DNA of 64,000 bases from Myoxocephalus aenaeus. Lineage: Eukaryota; Chordata; Actinopteri; Perciformes; Cottidae. A program made the position numbers and the translations under genes. The notes under the pieces are model-generated. The model saw only the letters and a program-made list of their open reading frames with translations, made no database searches and was not told the origin of the DNA. This document shows positions 11,201-22,900 of the stretch, one piece after another; the stretch's first letter is position 1; every line of letters begins with the position of its first letter. The DNA is taken from NCBI GenBank assembly GCA_038501785.1, contig JBAMJR010000086.1, forward strand, positions 1,576,001 to 1,640,000, written 5' to 3'.

Positions 11201-12551
11201 GCGCCGCAACTACGAGGACGGGCGCAGGTCGGCCCTCTTCTTCGCCGTGTCCAACAACGACCTCCAGTGCACCCGCTTGCTGCTGGAGGCCGGGGCCATG
11301 GTGAACCAGGACCCCATCAACTGCCTGCAGCTGGCTCTCAGGCAGGGCAACTACGAACTGATCAACAATCTGCTGAAGTTCGGGGCCAACGTCAACTACT
11401 ACTCCCGCGTCAACACCACCCACTTCCCCTCCGCGCTGCAGTACGCCCTGAAGGACGAGGTCATGCTGAGGATGATCCTGAACCACGGCTACGACGTCAA
11501 GCGCTGCTTCGAGTGTCCGTACGGCGACGGCTCACACGACTACGCTCCCTGGACGACCGCCGTCATCAAGGACATGGTGGTGAGCCGGAGCTCGTCCGGG
11601 GAGAATAAAATATGAATGAACAGAAGTGTTTTTTGCTTTTGACTGCCACGTGTCTTTGTCCGTCTCCGTCTAGTTCTGCGAGGTGATAACGGTGTCCTGG
11701 CTGAAGCACTTATCGGCTCAGGTGGTGCGCATCATGCTGGACTACACCGACCACGTGTCCTTCTGCACCAAACTTAAGGACACCCTGGAGGAGCAGAAAC
11801 AGTGGGCGGAGATCTGTCACGTTCAAAGTGAGAACGGATCCAGCTTTCGTTGACTTAAAGTGTCAATCCCATATAAATAGAATAGAGTAGAACGGACATT
11901 TAAATGTTTTCCGTTTGAGTCGTACAAAAAAAGATTGTTAGGTAGCTTGTCCTTCTCCGGAGCGGCACTAGCCAGCGGTCTGCTAGCTAGCTTGCTAATT
12001 CCACCATGCTTTGATGCTACACGTCAAAATGGCCGCCCCTCTGACCATCCAGCTACGGTGATTTGAATGGGAATGTCCAATCCTTAAAATGTAGTTTTAA
12101 GTGAAATTGCACTGAGAGTTCAGCAGTCTGGAGTCTTGTTGGTTCACAACTAAGTTTTCAGAATTGTGTGCAAAGTTCTATATTTTGTTTTTATAGAATT
12201 AAGGATTTTTTTCCACCATAAATGTCACCTCAGACAGGTCCATAAAACTGAATATACATATTTTTCAATACTTTCATCAGTCCCCATTGTGTTAGCTCCT
12301 TCGGCGATATACGTATAACATGTTTATTTAAATGAGGATTTCGCCACTTTAACTGACTTTATTTCCACTCAGGAAACGCACGGGACCTGAAGCACCTCTG
12401 TCGGCTGCGGATAAGGGAGCATCTCAGTCGCCTGCGGTTGAAAGGCCCCTTTTTCATCAACTTCCTTCCTCTTCCTCAGAGGCTGAAAGACTATCTACGC
12501 TACAAGGAGTTTGACGTCTACAGCAGGGGCAGCATCGTTGACTCACGCTGA
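8297..12551 (+). CDS. asb14: Ankyrin repeat and SOCS box protein 14
   Basis: This is a substrate-recognition subunit for Elongin B/C-Cullin 5 ubiquitin ligases. Nine exons: 8297-8421, 8501-8553, 8632-8763, 8852-9010, 9094-9339, 10771-10939, 11045-11579, 11674-11827 and 12373-12551. They give 583 residues, close to human ASB14 (about 587). An in-frame TAA two codons before the ATG fixes the start. The acidic N-terminus carries DEDEATQYIIEQSLIEY, a ubiquitin-interacting-motif-like helix. Ankyrin repeats run from about residue 80 to 440 (GWIPLHEA, NGETPLFL-like, NRTALHESAFLG, KTPLALAAQNGH, GHLPLHRVAYHGH, GMSPLHSAAAGGH). The last exon holds the SOCS box: BC-box LKHLCRLRIR and Cul5-box-like LPLPQRLKDYL. 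ASB15 is the closest paralogue; position next to dnah12 favours ASB14. No defects were seen. Confidence 0.9.
9350..10760. other. Large asb14 intron, AT-rich, unclassified
   Basis: At 1.4 kb this intron is far longer than its neighbours (80-90 bp up to 545 bp). It holds AT-rich sequence from 9400 to 9600 and a differently composed block at about 9610-10340. That block may be an old insertion, but no ends, duplicated target or coding sequence could be recognised. Confidence 0.4.
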
Positions 12552-12594
12552 AAACACATGTACCGAGACACAAAGACTTCAGTATTCATTAGGA

Positions 12595-12800
12595 TTCAAG
12601 GATCATTTATTTGTCATTATGCATCACAGGGATGCACCACAACATAATACAACAAACTCATGACAAACAAAACAAAAACTGTTTCCAGTATTCCTGGAGT
12701 GCATTTTTTTATTTATTTGCATTATAAGGAATGTAAACAGCAGCAACACAAAAAAAGGATCTGGGAAGATAATATGGCAGATAATATGTATTTTTTCCAA
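12595..12800 (-). repeat. Possible LINE 3' end fragment
   Basis: Read on the minus strand, the segment ends in 'gcataatgacaaataaatg' followed by 'atccttgaatcc'. That style of short 3' tail is common to fish L2/CR1-type LINEs. No ORF or target duplication was found, so this is a weak call. Confidence 0.3.
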
Positions 12801-13097
12801 GTACATGTTGTCTTTTGACTACTTTATGCTGTGCAATAATATTTGTAGGCCACAAAGTTGTAAGTATACTTGTGAGTTCTTTCTTTTTAAAAGCTACAGT
12901 GCCATGTTAATGCTTTGCATAAAGATTCACTCTTTGTTTGAGTGGCTCTCTGTTTAAATGGGTCATAAAGAAATATGAAGAAAAAACTGCAAATAATGTA
13001 TTATTATTACAGTATAAGTATCATTATAGAGTCTTATTGTAGCGAGAGTCCTTTTATAATGTGAAGACAGGGAGTTGAAAGGAGAGGTGGCATAAAA

Positions 13098-13594
13098 GCA
13101 TGAAACAAGTCCATCCATCCATCCATTATCAACCGCTTATCCGGGGTCGGGTCGCGGTGGCAGCAGGTTCAGCAGGCCGACCCAGGCTTCCCGCTCACCT
13201 GCAACACTTTCCAGCTCATTCTGGGGGATCCCGAGGCGTTCCAAGGCCAGCCGGGAGAAACAGTATAATCCCTCCAGCGTGTCCTGGGTCTTCCCCGGGG
13301 TCTCCTACCAGTTGGACGTGCCTGGAAAACCTCTAATGGGAGGCGTCCAGGAGGCATACTGACTAGATGCCCGAACCACCTCAGCTGACTCCTTTCGACA
13401 CGAAGGAGGAGCGACTCGACTCCAAGCTGATGTCCGAGCTCCTTACCCTATCTCTAAGGCTGAGCCCGGCCACCCTACGTAGGAAGCTCATTTCAGAGTT
13501 CGTGACCATAGGTGAGGGTTGGAACGTAGACCGACCAGTAAATGGAGAGCTTTGCCTTCCGGCTCAGCTCCCTCTTCACTTGCATGAAACAAGT
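13098..13594 (-). mobile_element. 5'-truncated jockey-superfamily (Rex1/CR1-type) LINE with 13-bp target-site duplication
   Basis: GCATGAAACAAGT is repeated exactly at 13098-13110 and 13582-13594, bracketing 471 bp. On the minus strand the insert encodes the end of a reverse-transcriptase ORF with the hallmark TGRRPRGRPRTRWRDY (about 13310-13265), preceded by a degenerate version of the segment that in intact copies reads SQLRW/RMPPGRLP. Frameshifts break it after WRDY. It finishes in a (GGAT)n tail next to the duplication. Family attribution (Rex1/Babar-like) is from memory of fish repeats and less certain than the LINE call. Confidence 0.82.
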
Positions 13595-13739
13595 ATGCAA
13601 TTAAAACGTAATTTAAAAACATTGAAAATGGCACGATTCTTTAGTCTTTCTTCTAAGATGGGGTGAAGGAATACATGCCTTTGTCACCCCCTGGAGGTAT
13701 AATGAAGTATTGCAAGAGTGTTTTGTCAGGTTTTACAGT

Positions 13740-14050
13740 AATAAATAAATATATATATATATATTTATTTATTTTGTAAACTTTATATATATATATATAT
13801 AATATATATACACATATATATATACACACACAAAACATATATAAATACATATTTTCTTTTCTTTTAATTAATTTACTGTAATGTTGTTATCTTAATGCTT
13901 TGCCAATACTGTCTTTTTTTGGAACATTCCAAAAATGCACATTGAATTGAAAGTAGTGTATATACACATATACAGTATATATATATATATATATATATAT
14001 AGAGACAAAAGTGACATATATATATATAAACATATAATTGTGAAATGTTG
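13740..14050. repeat. AT/TA dinucleotide-rich cluster
   Basis: Several TA/CA arrays (13749-13762, 13785-13812 and 13976-14002) lie in AT-rich sequence upstream of the tasor CpG-rich start region. Frames through them are repeat translations, not genes. Confidence 0.85.
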
Positions 14051-14199
14051 CATAGTGCTAAAAATAAAAGATATAAAAAATGTAATAAAAATAATTAGTA
14101 CAGTAAATTCACATAATCGGCCCCATCACTACAGGTGCAGTACATCCCTTCGCCGCTAGGCGGCGCGGGTGTTCTCGTATGTAAACACAGTGACGGCAG

Positions 14200-14377
14200 C
14201 GTTTTGCAGTGGTGGAGAAGAACGCGTACGTCATTTTCACAATGGCGGAGGCAGGGTGAGGAGGAGAGAGAGTGCTATGTGTGTGTGTGTGCGTGAAGCG
14301 GCGCTGTAATCTGTTACCAGAGCTACACTGCCCTCCCGGTTGTCCCGCGCAACGGTGCCCTCCTTCCCGTTAAAAAA
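14200..14377 (+). promoter_or_regulatory. tasor promoter / 5' leader with CRE-like and YY1-like motifs and a tiny upstream ORF
   Basis: After AT-rich DNA the sequence turns CG-rich at about 14150. TACGTCA (14227-14233, ATF/CREB-like) and an 'acaatggcgg' motif (YY1-like, about 14239-14248) lie above the tasor ATG. The YY1-like motif contains an ATG opening a six-codon upstream ORF (14242-14259, MAEAG-stop). There is no TATA box, as expected for a housekeeping CpG promoter. Confidence 0.5.
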
Positions 14378-15822
14378 ATGGCCCTGAACCCCAGCGCGGC
14401 GGCGGCGGGGCGAAGGGACGCAGACCGCGCCGAGGCGGACGATCTCCGGCCGGAGGAGGGCGGCGAGCCCCCGAAGAATTCAACCGCCACCTCGGCCACA
14501 GTCAACCAAAATGGCGATCAGCAGCAGCCTCCTGGATGCGGAGACGGCGGAGCGGTGCCCGAGCAAGAAGCCCCCGAACGGCGGAGGAGCTCCGGGCCGC
14601 CGGACAAGAGACCCGGCGACGAGCACCCGCGGAGGAATTTTCAAATTCCGAGGAAGATAAAAGGTGGTGCTGCTATTTTGAACACAGCCTGTCCTCCTTC
14701 TTGTTCCATGATTCCGCTTCTGCGGATATGTCGCTCGCGCAGCTACCGTTAGCCAGCGGGCGTCCGTGCTGCTGCCGCCGCAGCTCCGGTTTAACGAGTT
14801 TAAAACTAAATACGTGTCACGGCTTAGATTAGAGCAATGGTGGTACTATTTAGACACGGTGGGCAGCAGCAGGAGAAGAAGGAGGGGTTGCGGGGTATTA
14901 AGCAGACGCGGCTTGCCCCAAAGTGACAGAGACAGCAGCAGCTAACGGACGTTCACTGTCCGTTAAAAAAAAAAAAACGGAAAAAAGGGCCACCTGGTTT
15001 TTGGCCTCCTCACCTTTTCGTGGGACCAGAGGCTGCAGCAGCTCGTGCGGCGGCGGCGGCGGCTCACTGACTTCAGTGAAGGGCGTGAAACGACCCACCT
15101 CCACCTGTCCGAGACGAATGTCCCCACAATACCAGGACATTTTACTTTTGTATTTCTATTGTTGTGTTGTTGTTGTTGCTGAAATCTAGGCCTGGATGTC
15201 ACTGTAGCATCTTACACAAAACACTCCTACAGAGTACAATACAACGACATCACCTCCCCCCCCCCTCCACACACATACACACATACACACACATATCCCA
15301 AAAGTTATTTATATATATGCAAAGTTCAGTTGCATTCAATGTCTTATTGCCCAAGTGGGAAACTCAACCACCCGTGCTTCACATAGCAGTTTTTACTGGT
15401 CTCGATCCCCAGTTACTGATGGCGATCGGACCCCTCTGAGCTCTAACACACACACACACGCACACACACACACACACAAATAGTACTTCTGCTGTTTCTA
15501 ATGCCGTATATATATGTATTTATCTCGTCTTCACAACTATAAATATTTTTTTTTGCATATATAACCCAATAAATGAGAGAGCAGGATGTTGCTCGATGCC
15601 GGCCGCTGACCCGCCGCGTCTCCGCTCTTCTTCTTGCTCGCAGGCTTGTACCAGTTCCTGCCGCCCGACAGCCGGGAGTTCGAGGACCTCGTGAAGATCG
15701 TGTCGTCGTTTTACCTCGACTCCTCGTCGCGGGGAACCATCTCCTACTGCAAGGCCCGGCTCATCCACAACGAGCTGCTGGAGAAGGAGGTGGGCCACCA
15801 GTGCTCTCACCACATACATGTG

Positions 15823-15873
<51 letters not shown>

Positions 15874-16913
15874 TTGTGTGTTTTCATGCTGCTGTATTTC
15901 ATTGGCTGTGTGTTTTGTGGCGTCAGTTCATCGAGAAGCGGCGCGAGATGAAGCAGGAGGGCCGGACGGAGCCGGAGCTGACGGAGTCGTACTGCTTCCT
16001 CAATCCGGACAAATCCAAGGTATTGGACGCAAAATCAGTGACCCGATGGAGGTAAAGCACGCCGTTGTCTTCTCCTTTGTTGCACGATTCTGAGCTCTGT
16101 GCGTTCTCTCGGTTGTCGCGTAGCTCCAGTGGATCTGTGAGAAGGGTCTGTCGGTCGGACACTCCAGGATTACGACGCTGGGAAATCCGTCAGTGGGTGA
16201 GTTGTGGAATGACGGATGGATCACTACTCCGTGATATTGTTTTAATAGTTGCCACCCTGTTAAAGTTCTTTTTCACTGATGTTTGATTCGCATTCTGACC
16301 TGATTAACTTGCAGATTGCTGTCACATGTTACACACACACACACACACACACTCTGATTACACGCAGCGATGCATCCCTTAAATGTTGGAATGAAAGCTT
16401 TGTCTTTTCTTCTAAAAAATACATATAACAACGAGTATAATTCTCAGGCCACGAGCGCCAAAAGCAACAAAAATGGCCGGCTACACGCTCGTCAAGAGTT
16501 TCCGTTGAAATGTTGCTGAAGCGCTCGTTGACGTAGTTGTGTTGTTTTTTTAAAGAAAGGAGGGAAAAAAACTGAAGAAACGGCATTATTTTTTTTGTCT
16601 AGACAGAATCGAACGAGGTGAAACGCAGACGTACGATTGGCTGACGCAGAATGTTGCTCGTTAAATCTGAAGCTTTTAAAGCATCGTTGAGTGTGATTGT
16701 GATGCTTTTTTTCTTTGTCTTCGCAGGTGTTTTCGTCTCCAAATATTCCGATCTGTTGCAAATCAATCCCTTTGAAGTGGGCTCGTCCGGAGACATGATC
16801 ATTTTTAAAGTTATGAGGGTACGGCCGCCGCTCTTCTATTTTTTAAACCTTGTGACGGTGACAGATTTGTGATCCTCGTTCGGGGAGGACGTCAGCTCAC
16901 CCATGTCTGTGTT

Positions 16914-16949
<36 letters not shown>

Positions 16950-19900
16950 GTCTCTCAGGGTCGAATAAAGCACATCCACGAGAACATGCCGAAGAACGCG
17001 ATGGAGCCGAGTCCCAAGTTCGACTGCCACTTGTCCAAAAGTGCCAACCGGGTCACGTCTTCGCTGTCTTACCGGGCGTTTGAGCTCACGCAGGTAAACG
17101 CCGAATTTTCTCATTCGTGAAGTGTGTTTTTTTTTTTTTTTTTTTTTTATTTAAAGAAGCGTGTTCTTTTATTTCTTGGACAACAGAATTTGTCAAATTG
17201 AATGTGTCTTTCTTTTGTTTTTGTGTTTTCTTCTTTTCAAGCAATATTTTTTCGAGTTTGCGTTCGACGAGATCAAGGCGCGGCCCCGGCACGTGTGTCC
17301 CTACGCGGTGGTTTCCTTCAAGTACAAAGGCAAGGAGGCCGCCGCCACGCCGATGACGTCGCACAGGTACGTTTTGCTGCAGGGAACTCCGCGAGAACCT
17401 TCAGACAAGTTCTGTGTGTTTCAACCGTCTCTCTCTCTCTCTTTGCTGAACAGGTTTAACACAATTTCCTCCGAAGGAAGTCGAGGTAAGACGAATAAAA
17501 AAAAAAAATCTTAGATATTTGATAAATGTTTTTAATGGGGCAAATAAGCTTCTGTGTGTCTTCCTGGATGATCCGGATCCAGATCAGACCCAACAAATAT
17601 CTAAAGAGCGTTTTAAGTGCCTTTTTTAAGAAAAGAATCAGTACAAACCAGCAGTTCTGAAAAGTTGTGAGCTCTTTGTGTCCTGACCTTTGACCCCGTC
17701 CGCAGGGAAGAGCTGCTACACTGTGTGGAGCGGCCCGCTCGTGAACAAGGGCCAGGAGTTATTCCCGATCTGTTTACGGTCCTCCTCGCGCCCTTATCTC
17801 CCATTCAAACTGTGAGTAGTAGTTGTGCAATACAGTCAGTATATACATCTTTCTTTCTGTAATGTGTCATGATTGTCCTCTCTGATAAATCTCCTCCTCC
17901 CCAAAGCCGTGAGAAGCTGGAGATGAGTCGAGGCATGCAGCTGGATCAGGTGAAGCGAAAGATTCCCCCTGCGCTCTTTTCTTGGGACACCTACAGCGCG
18001 TCACGGGAAGGTCGGTCCACTCCTCCATAACTAAATCATATTCCATTCATAACGCGATCCTCACTGCATTCAGAAACATGCGCTGATTTTGTTGTTGTTG
18101 TTGTTGTTGTTGCTTTTCTTTGGATCCGCAGTGATGAAATGTGGGATGTCCTGCAGCCTGTTTGAGGTGGTGGACGGGAAAGGCAAACCGAGCAGCGGCA
18201 GCTTGGCGGCGCTGGTCCACAAGCTGGAGCGGGACCGCATGGTGAGTCACCGGCGCCCACAAAATATACTTCAAAAGATTCGGGACGTCCACTTTCATCA
18301 TCGTGACAACAATGTTGCATTGAGCGTAATCGTTGAATACGGTCCAAAACGGTCATGCAGCTTTAAAAAAAATACACTTAAAACACCTGAAGTGCGGCGC
18401 TATGAGCGCTCGCGTTATTCCATAATGAAGCGTGACTGGAGCGTCTCCTCTCTCAGGTGCTGGTGAAGTCCCTGTTTGACCGCGGCTTTCTCTTCCTGCT
18501 GTCCTCGGCGCAGATGGTCGAGTCCAAAGGTGCCGAAACGCTTTTTACTCTCCTCTTCCAGCTCTCCGCCGTAGCATCTGAACGCCCACTTGTTGCCTCC
18601 GGGGCGAGGGTTCAACCGTCAGAGAAGAACTCAAACGAAAATAAAGGTTGCCGTTTTTGTTTGTTTTCCAGAGCGGCGGGGGCGAGGCGAGAAGAACCTG
18701 CAAGCGTTATTCATCTTTCAGGAGTCGAGGATGGTTGTCAAGTATTGTGAGTATTATTAAGAAAACGGAATGTTTGGAGGCAACAAAGATGTTTCTCACG
18801 TCTACCTGCTGACCTCAAAGACAGATTTTTAAAGGGCTTCTATGTTCAAACAAACTCCTAAAAACAGGATTCTTACGGTCATGGAAAACCTGGAAAAGTC
18901 ATGGAATTTTAAAATGTTTTTTTCCAGGCCTGGGAAAAGTCCTTTGAAAAAAATAAAATCCCAAAAGTTTTGGGAAAAGTCATGTAAATGTGTTATATTC
19001 ATGTGTTCATGATGTTCATTTACGCTGAGTTTGAAATAATTGATATGCTTTTAAAAGAAAGACGCTCAGAATAAAACAGAAACATGCACTTTATTAATCC
19101 CCTCGGGGAAATTCTTCTCTGCATTTGACCCATCCCTGGATAGGGAGCAGTGGGCAGCCCTGTGAGGCAGTTAAGGGTTCAGTGTCTTGCTCAGGGACAC
19201 TTCGACATGTGAGCTATGGGGGGGACTGGGGATCGAGCCGGCTACCTTGTGGTTGCGGGACGACCCCTCATCCCCCTGAGCTACAGCCGCCCGATAAGCA
19301 GGCATACATACAGGCATCTATATAAATGTTTATTCTTTTAATCAAACTATTGTCTCATTCATTTGTGTCATTTAAGGTTTACTGTCTGCTTTGTATTCTC
19401 ATTGTTAGTTTAAATACTTCATTTTCTCACTTTTTCATGTTTACACCCACATTTGGGTCACGGAAATTTGGTTTAAAGTCATGGAAATCCATTGGTCAGA
19501 ATGTGCATGAACCCTGTATAAAGATGGCCGTCTCCTCCGTGTCTCTAACGCCCGTCCTCCATCGCAGCATCCCGACTCTTCGAGCCGGAGGCGCTGTCCA
19601 CGGAGCCCCGTCCCGCCGCCCTCTCCTCCGTGGACGCCTTCGTCCCGGCCCTGCACTTCTCGCTCTTCAAGCTGCGCCTCAACCCGGGCAAGGACCCGAG
19701 CTCCGGGGTGGAGCGCCAGGCCACCGAGTACCTGACGCGCATGGACTCGGGCACGGTGCGGCCGTTCATCCTGCCGGACTACAAGCACAACGCGGACGAC
19801 CGGACCAACCCGCTGCTGGTGCACCGACCCAAATGCAACATGGACGCCGTGCTGCGCTCCTACGTGCACAACCCCGCCAGCTACATGTTACCTCTGAGCA

Positions 19901-22900
19901 AGACGAAGGACATCATCGATAGAATAAGGAACCCGGCGCCCGTTCCCGCGCCCGCGCCCCCGCCGCCGGCGGCCCCGGTGGAGTACAGCCCCGTGTCCGA
20001 CTGGGGCGGATCGGACCGGGGCTCGGACCGGGCGGAGAGGCCGGCGCCGGTGCCGCCGCCGCAGGAGAAGCCGCCTTCGGAGAGCAGCAGCAGCAGCGGC
20101 GGCAGCAGCGGCAGCGGCCGACGGAGGCAAGGCGTGGCCCATTCCAACGGCGCCCAGGCGCAGCAGCACGCCGCCCCGGCGGAGCCGCCCGCCGAGCCCC
20201 CGTCCCAGCCGCCCCAGAGGCTGCGTCTGTCCCAGAACGAGTACGACAAAGACAAGATGAAGAAGCTGCTCAAGCTGATCCAGCTCCACAAGAAGGCCAT
20301 CGTGAAGGAGCCGGGGAAGGAGCGGGGCGAGGACGGGGCGTGGGACGTCAACAGCCTGAAGAGGAAGTTCGAGGGGGACGACCGGGGCGCCGCCAACAAG
20401 CGGCAACGCACCGACCCGCTCGGCAACGGGGAGCCCAGTCGAGGTGAGGCCGGTTAGAACCGTGTAATTTAATTTGAGTCGTGTGTTTTTTTTTTTTTTA
20501 TCTCTCTCGATAATTTCCACCTTACTGCCTCGAAAGTCAATTCCTCTGAAATAATGAATATGATATTAGTTTCACAGCACTGTCTGATTAGCTCCCAGTA
20601 ATTGCATTGCAGATATAAAAAAAAAAAGAACATTGCTTCCTGATTGGCATTATATTAACATGCAGTCGGTGTATTGCTTTGCAAATTGAATTACTTTACA
20701 CTTGTTTACGTTGGTGAACTTTTTAGATGTATGCGCTTTCTCTGCCAGTGTGACAACTGCTGCAGCAATCGTAGCTGAGCAATTAAAGTAGTTTCATTTT
20801 CCACCTTTTTATAATATTTTAACCTGTCAAAGTTGTGCAAATGTGCAAAAATGCACATCCGAAGAAATCCCTCAGTTATTAGATCTCCGGTATGTTGAGG
20901 ATATTCTTGCAGACTAAATACCAAATGGTAGCAAAAGCCTCCTCGCTAAAAGCCCGCGTGTCTCCCCGCCAGGAGCCCAAGCAGAAGAGCTCGGCGACGA
21001 GGCGGCGCACGGCGACAACCTGACGGCGGTGATGGAGAGCATGGGCATCTACGACACCGACCTGCGCGCCCACGGCAACGCCGGCGCCCCCGCGGTGAAC
21101 GAGACCCAGCGGCTGCTCAAGATCCTCCTGGCCACCCTCAACAAAGCCGTGGCTCAGGGCTCCGCGGCGGCGCCGTCCAACCACGGCGAGCCGTCGACGG
21201 GCGGCGGAAGCGGGGACCCCGTCTTCCCCGAGCCCGACCTCAAGAACCCAAACGAACCCGCGACCCAGACCAACTACACGGAGGTGAGGAAGTGGACGCC
21301 GGTTTCCGGGGGTTGATTATTTATTTTTTTATATCCCGATTGAGGCCCAACAGGCTTCAAAAGCGCCTCTTTGGCAAAAGTGGAGTGATCAAATGTAAGA
21401 GGAGGGGGGAATAATTATATTCTCCATTTGAATTAAAAGCGCTTAATATCAACCTTTTTGTCTGCATTTGCCATGATCCGATTCTACCACATCTACCGGC
21501 ATTTCAGTGGCTGTTTTTATTGTCGATCAAAAGCAAACTACATTCCTCGTCTCTCTCTTATCCATGTACCTATTTATACTTTATAAAAAAAGCAAGAAAA
21601 CCACGATGTACAGCAAAGGAGAGAAGAAAACTGTTTTATTTTTTCTGCCGACACCTCTCTGCGCTTGTAGAGCTATAAATAAATGCTGTTTTTTCTTCTT
21701 CTTCTTCTTCTGTTTAGGAGGACATGGACTGTAGTCCCGGTAGTCCTCTCAGCCCGGGATCCCCAGCAGATCAAGCTCACACCTCAGACAACACCACGTG
21801 GGTGAAGCCCGCTAATGAAGGTACACAAAGACCTCTAGAGCCCCTGTGCGCATATTTGTGGTTCACACGGCTTCCTGAGTGTGACGCGTGTCCCGTCTTC
21901 CTTCCTCCCAGACCAAGCGCAGCCTTTGCCCAAGCCGGAGCACGAGGCAGACGGCCACGCGGAGCCGAAAAAGACGCCCGCGGAACCGAAAAAGGCGTCC
22001 GCGTTGCCGGCCACGGAGGAGGTTCCCTTCCGGCCCTCCATCAGCCTGGACACCATACTCACCCAGGAGATTCACAGCCTCACGTCGGACATTAAGAACA
22101 TCATGCAGACTCACCGCATCTGCTACTCTTCGCGGCTTCCCCCGCGGCTAACCCCGCGCCAGCGCTGGCTGCCCAACCGCTGCTTCTCGGACTACGTGGT
22201 GCCCTTCGTGTCCCCGGTCCCCGTCCTCTCCCACGTCAAGGCGCTGTGCGAGAAGATGGAGCGGTTGATCCCGGCCCCGCCCGCTCCCTCCGAGGTCACT
22301 TCCCCGCCGCCCGCGGTGACGACGTCCAACCTCGCGACGCCGCCCCCGACCCCGGTACAGACTTCCAAACCCAAGGGCGCCGCCGCCGCCGCCTCCCGCG
22401 GGGGTAAAATGGGCACCGTCAAAGGGCCGGCGGCGTCCGCCAAGTCTAAAGCGGAAGGCTCGTCGTCAGCGGAGCCGGAGGCCGACGTCTACTCCCCGTC
22501 TCGGGTCGCGGCGGACTCTCCGGGCGCAAAGTCCCAAAAGGCCGCTTCCGGCAGCGGGTCCGGCCTGCTGGCCGGCAGCCTCATCGGTCAGCTGAAGCCC
22601 GAGGTCTTCAGCAGCCTGGTGGAGATCTTCAAGGACGTCACAAAGAACACGGTCAAATTCTACATCTACTCCGGGGACGAGGGGGAGGAGAGCACCGTCT
22701 GCAAGGAGATCAAGGTACGGCTCAAGGTTACCGCAGTGGAGCGGCCGCTACGTATCAATTCATCTGCGAGATGGTTTAGGCAATAAGGTGTGAAAAGATT
22801 TGGGGAAAATGTCAATTCCCACGTCTTCCACTTGATCCAGTCGCAACCCAACGATTTTTAGATCTAATAACAACGTCTTTTGGACGAGCTACCTCTACTT

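Noticed and set aside
10827..11486. Minus-strand 219-codon frame opposite asb14 exons
   Set aside because: An antisense shadow of ankyrin-coding exons plus a TA array.
14943..14965. Stem-loop TAACGGAC/GTCCGTTA followed by an A run, terminator-like
   Set aside because: Bacterial-type terminators have no role here, and the arms are only 8 bp inside a tasor intron.
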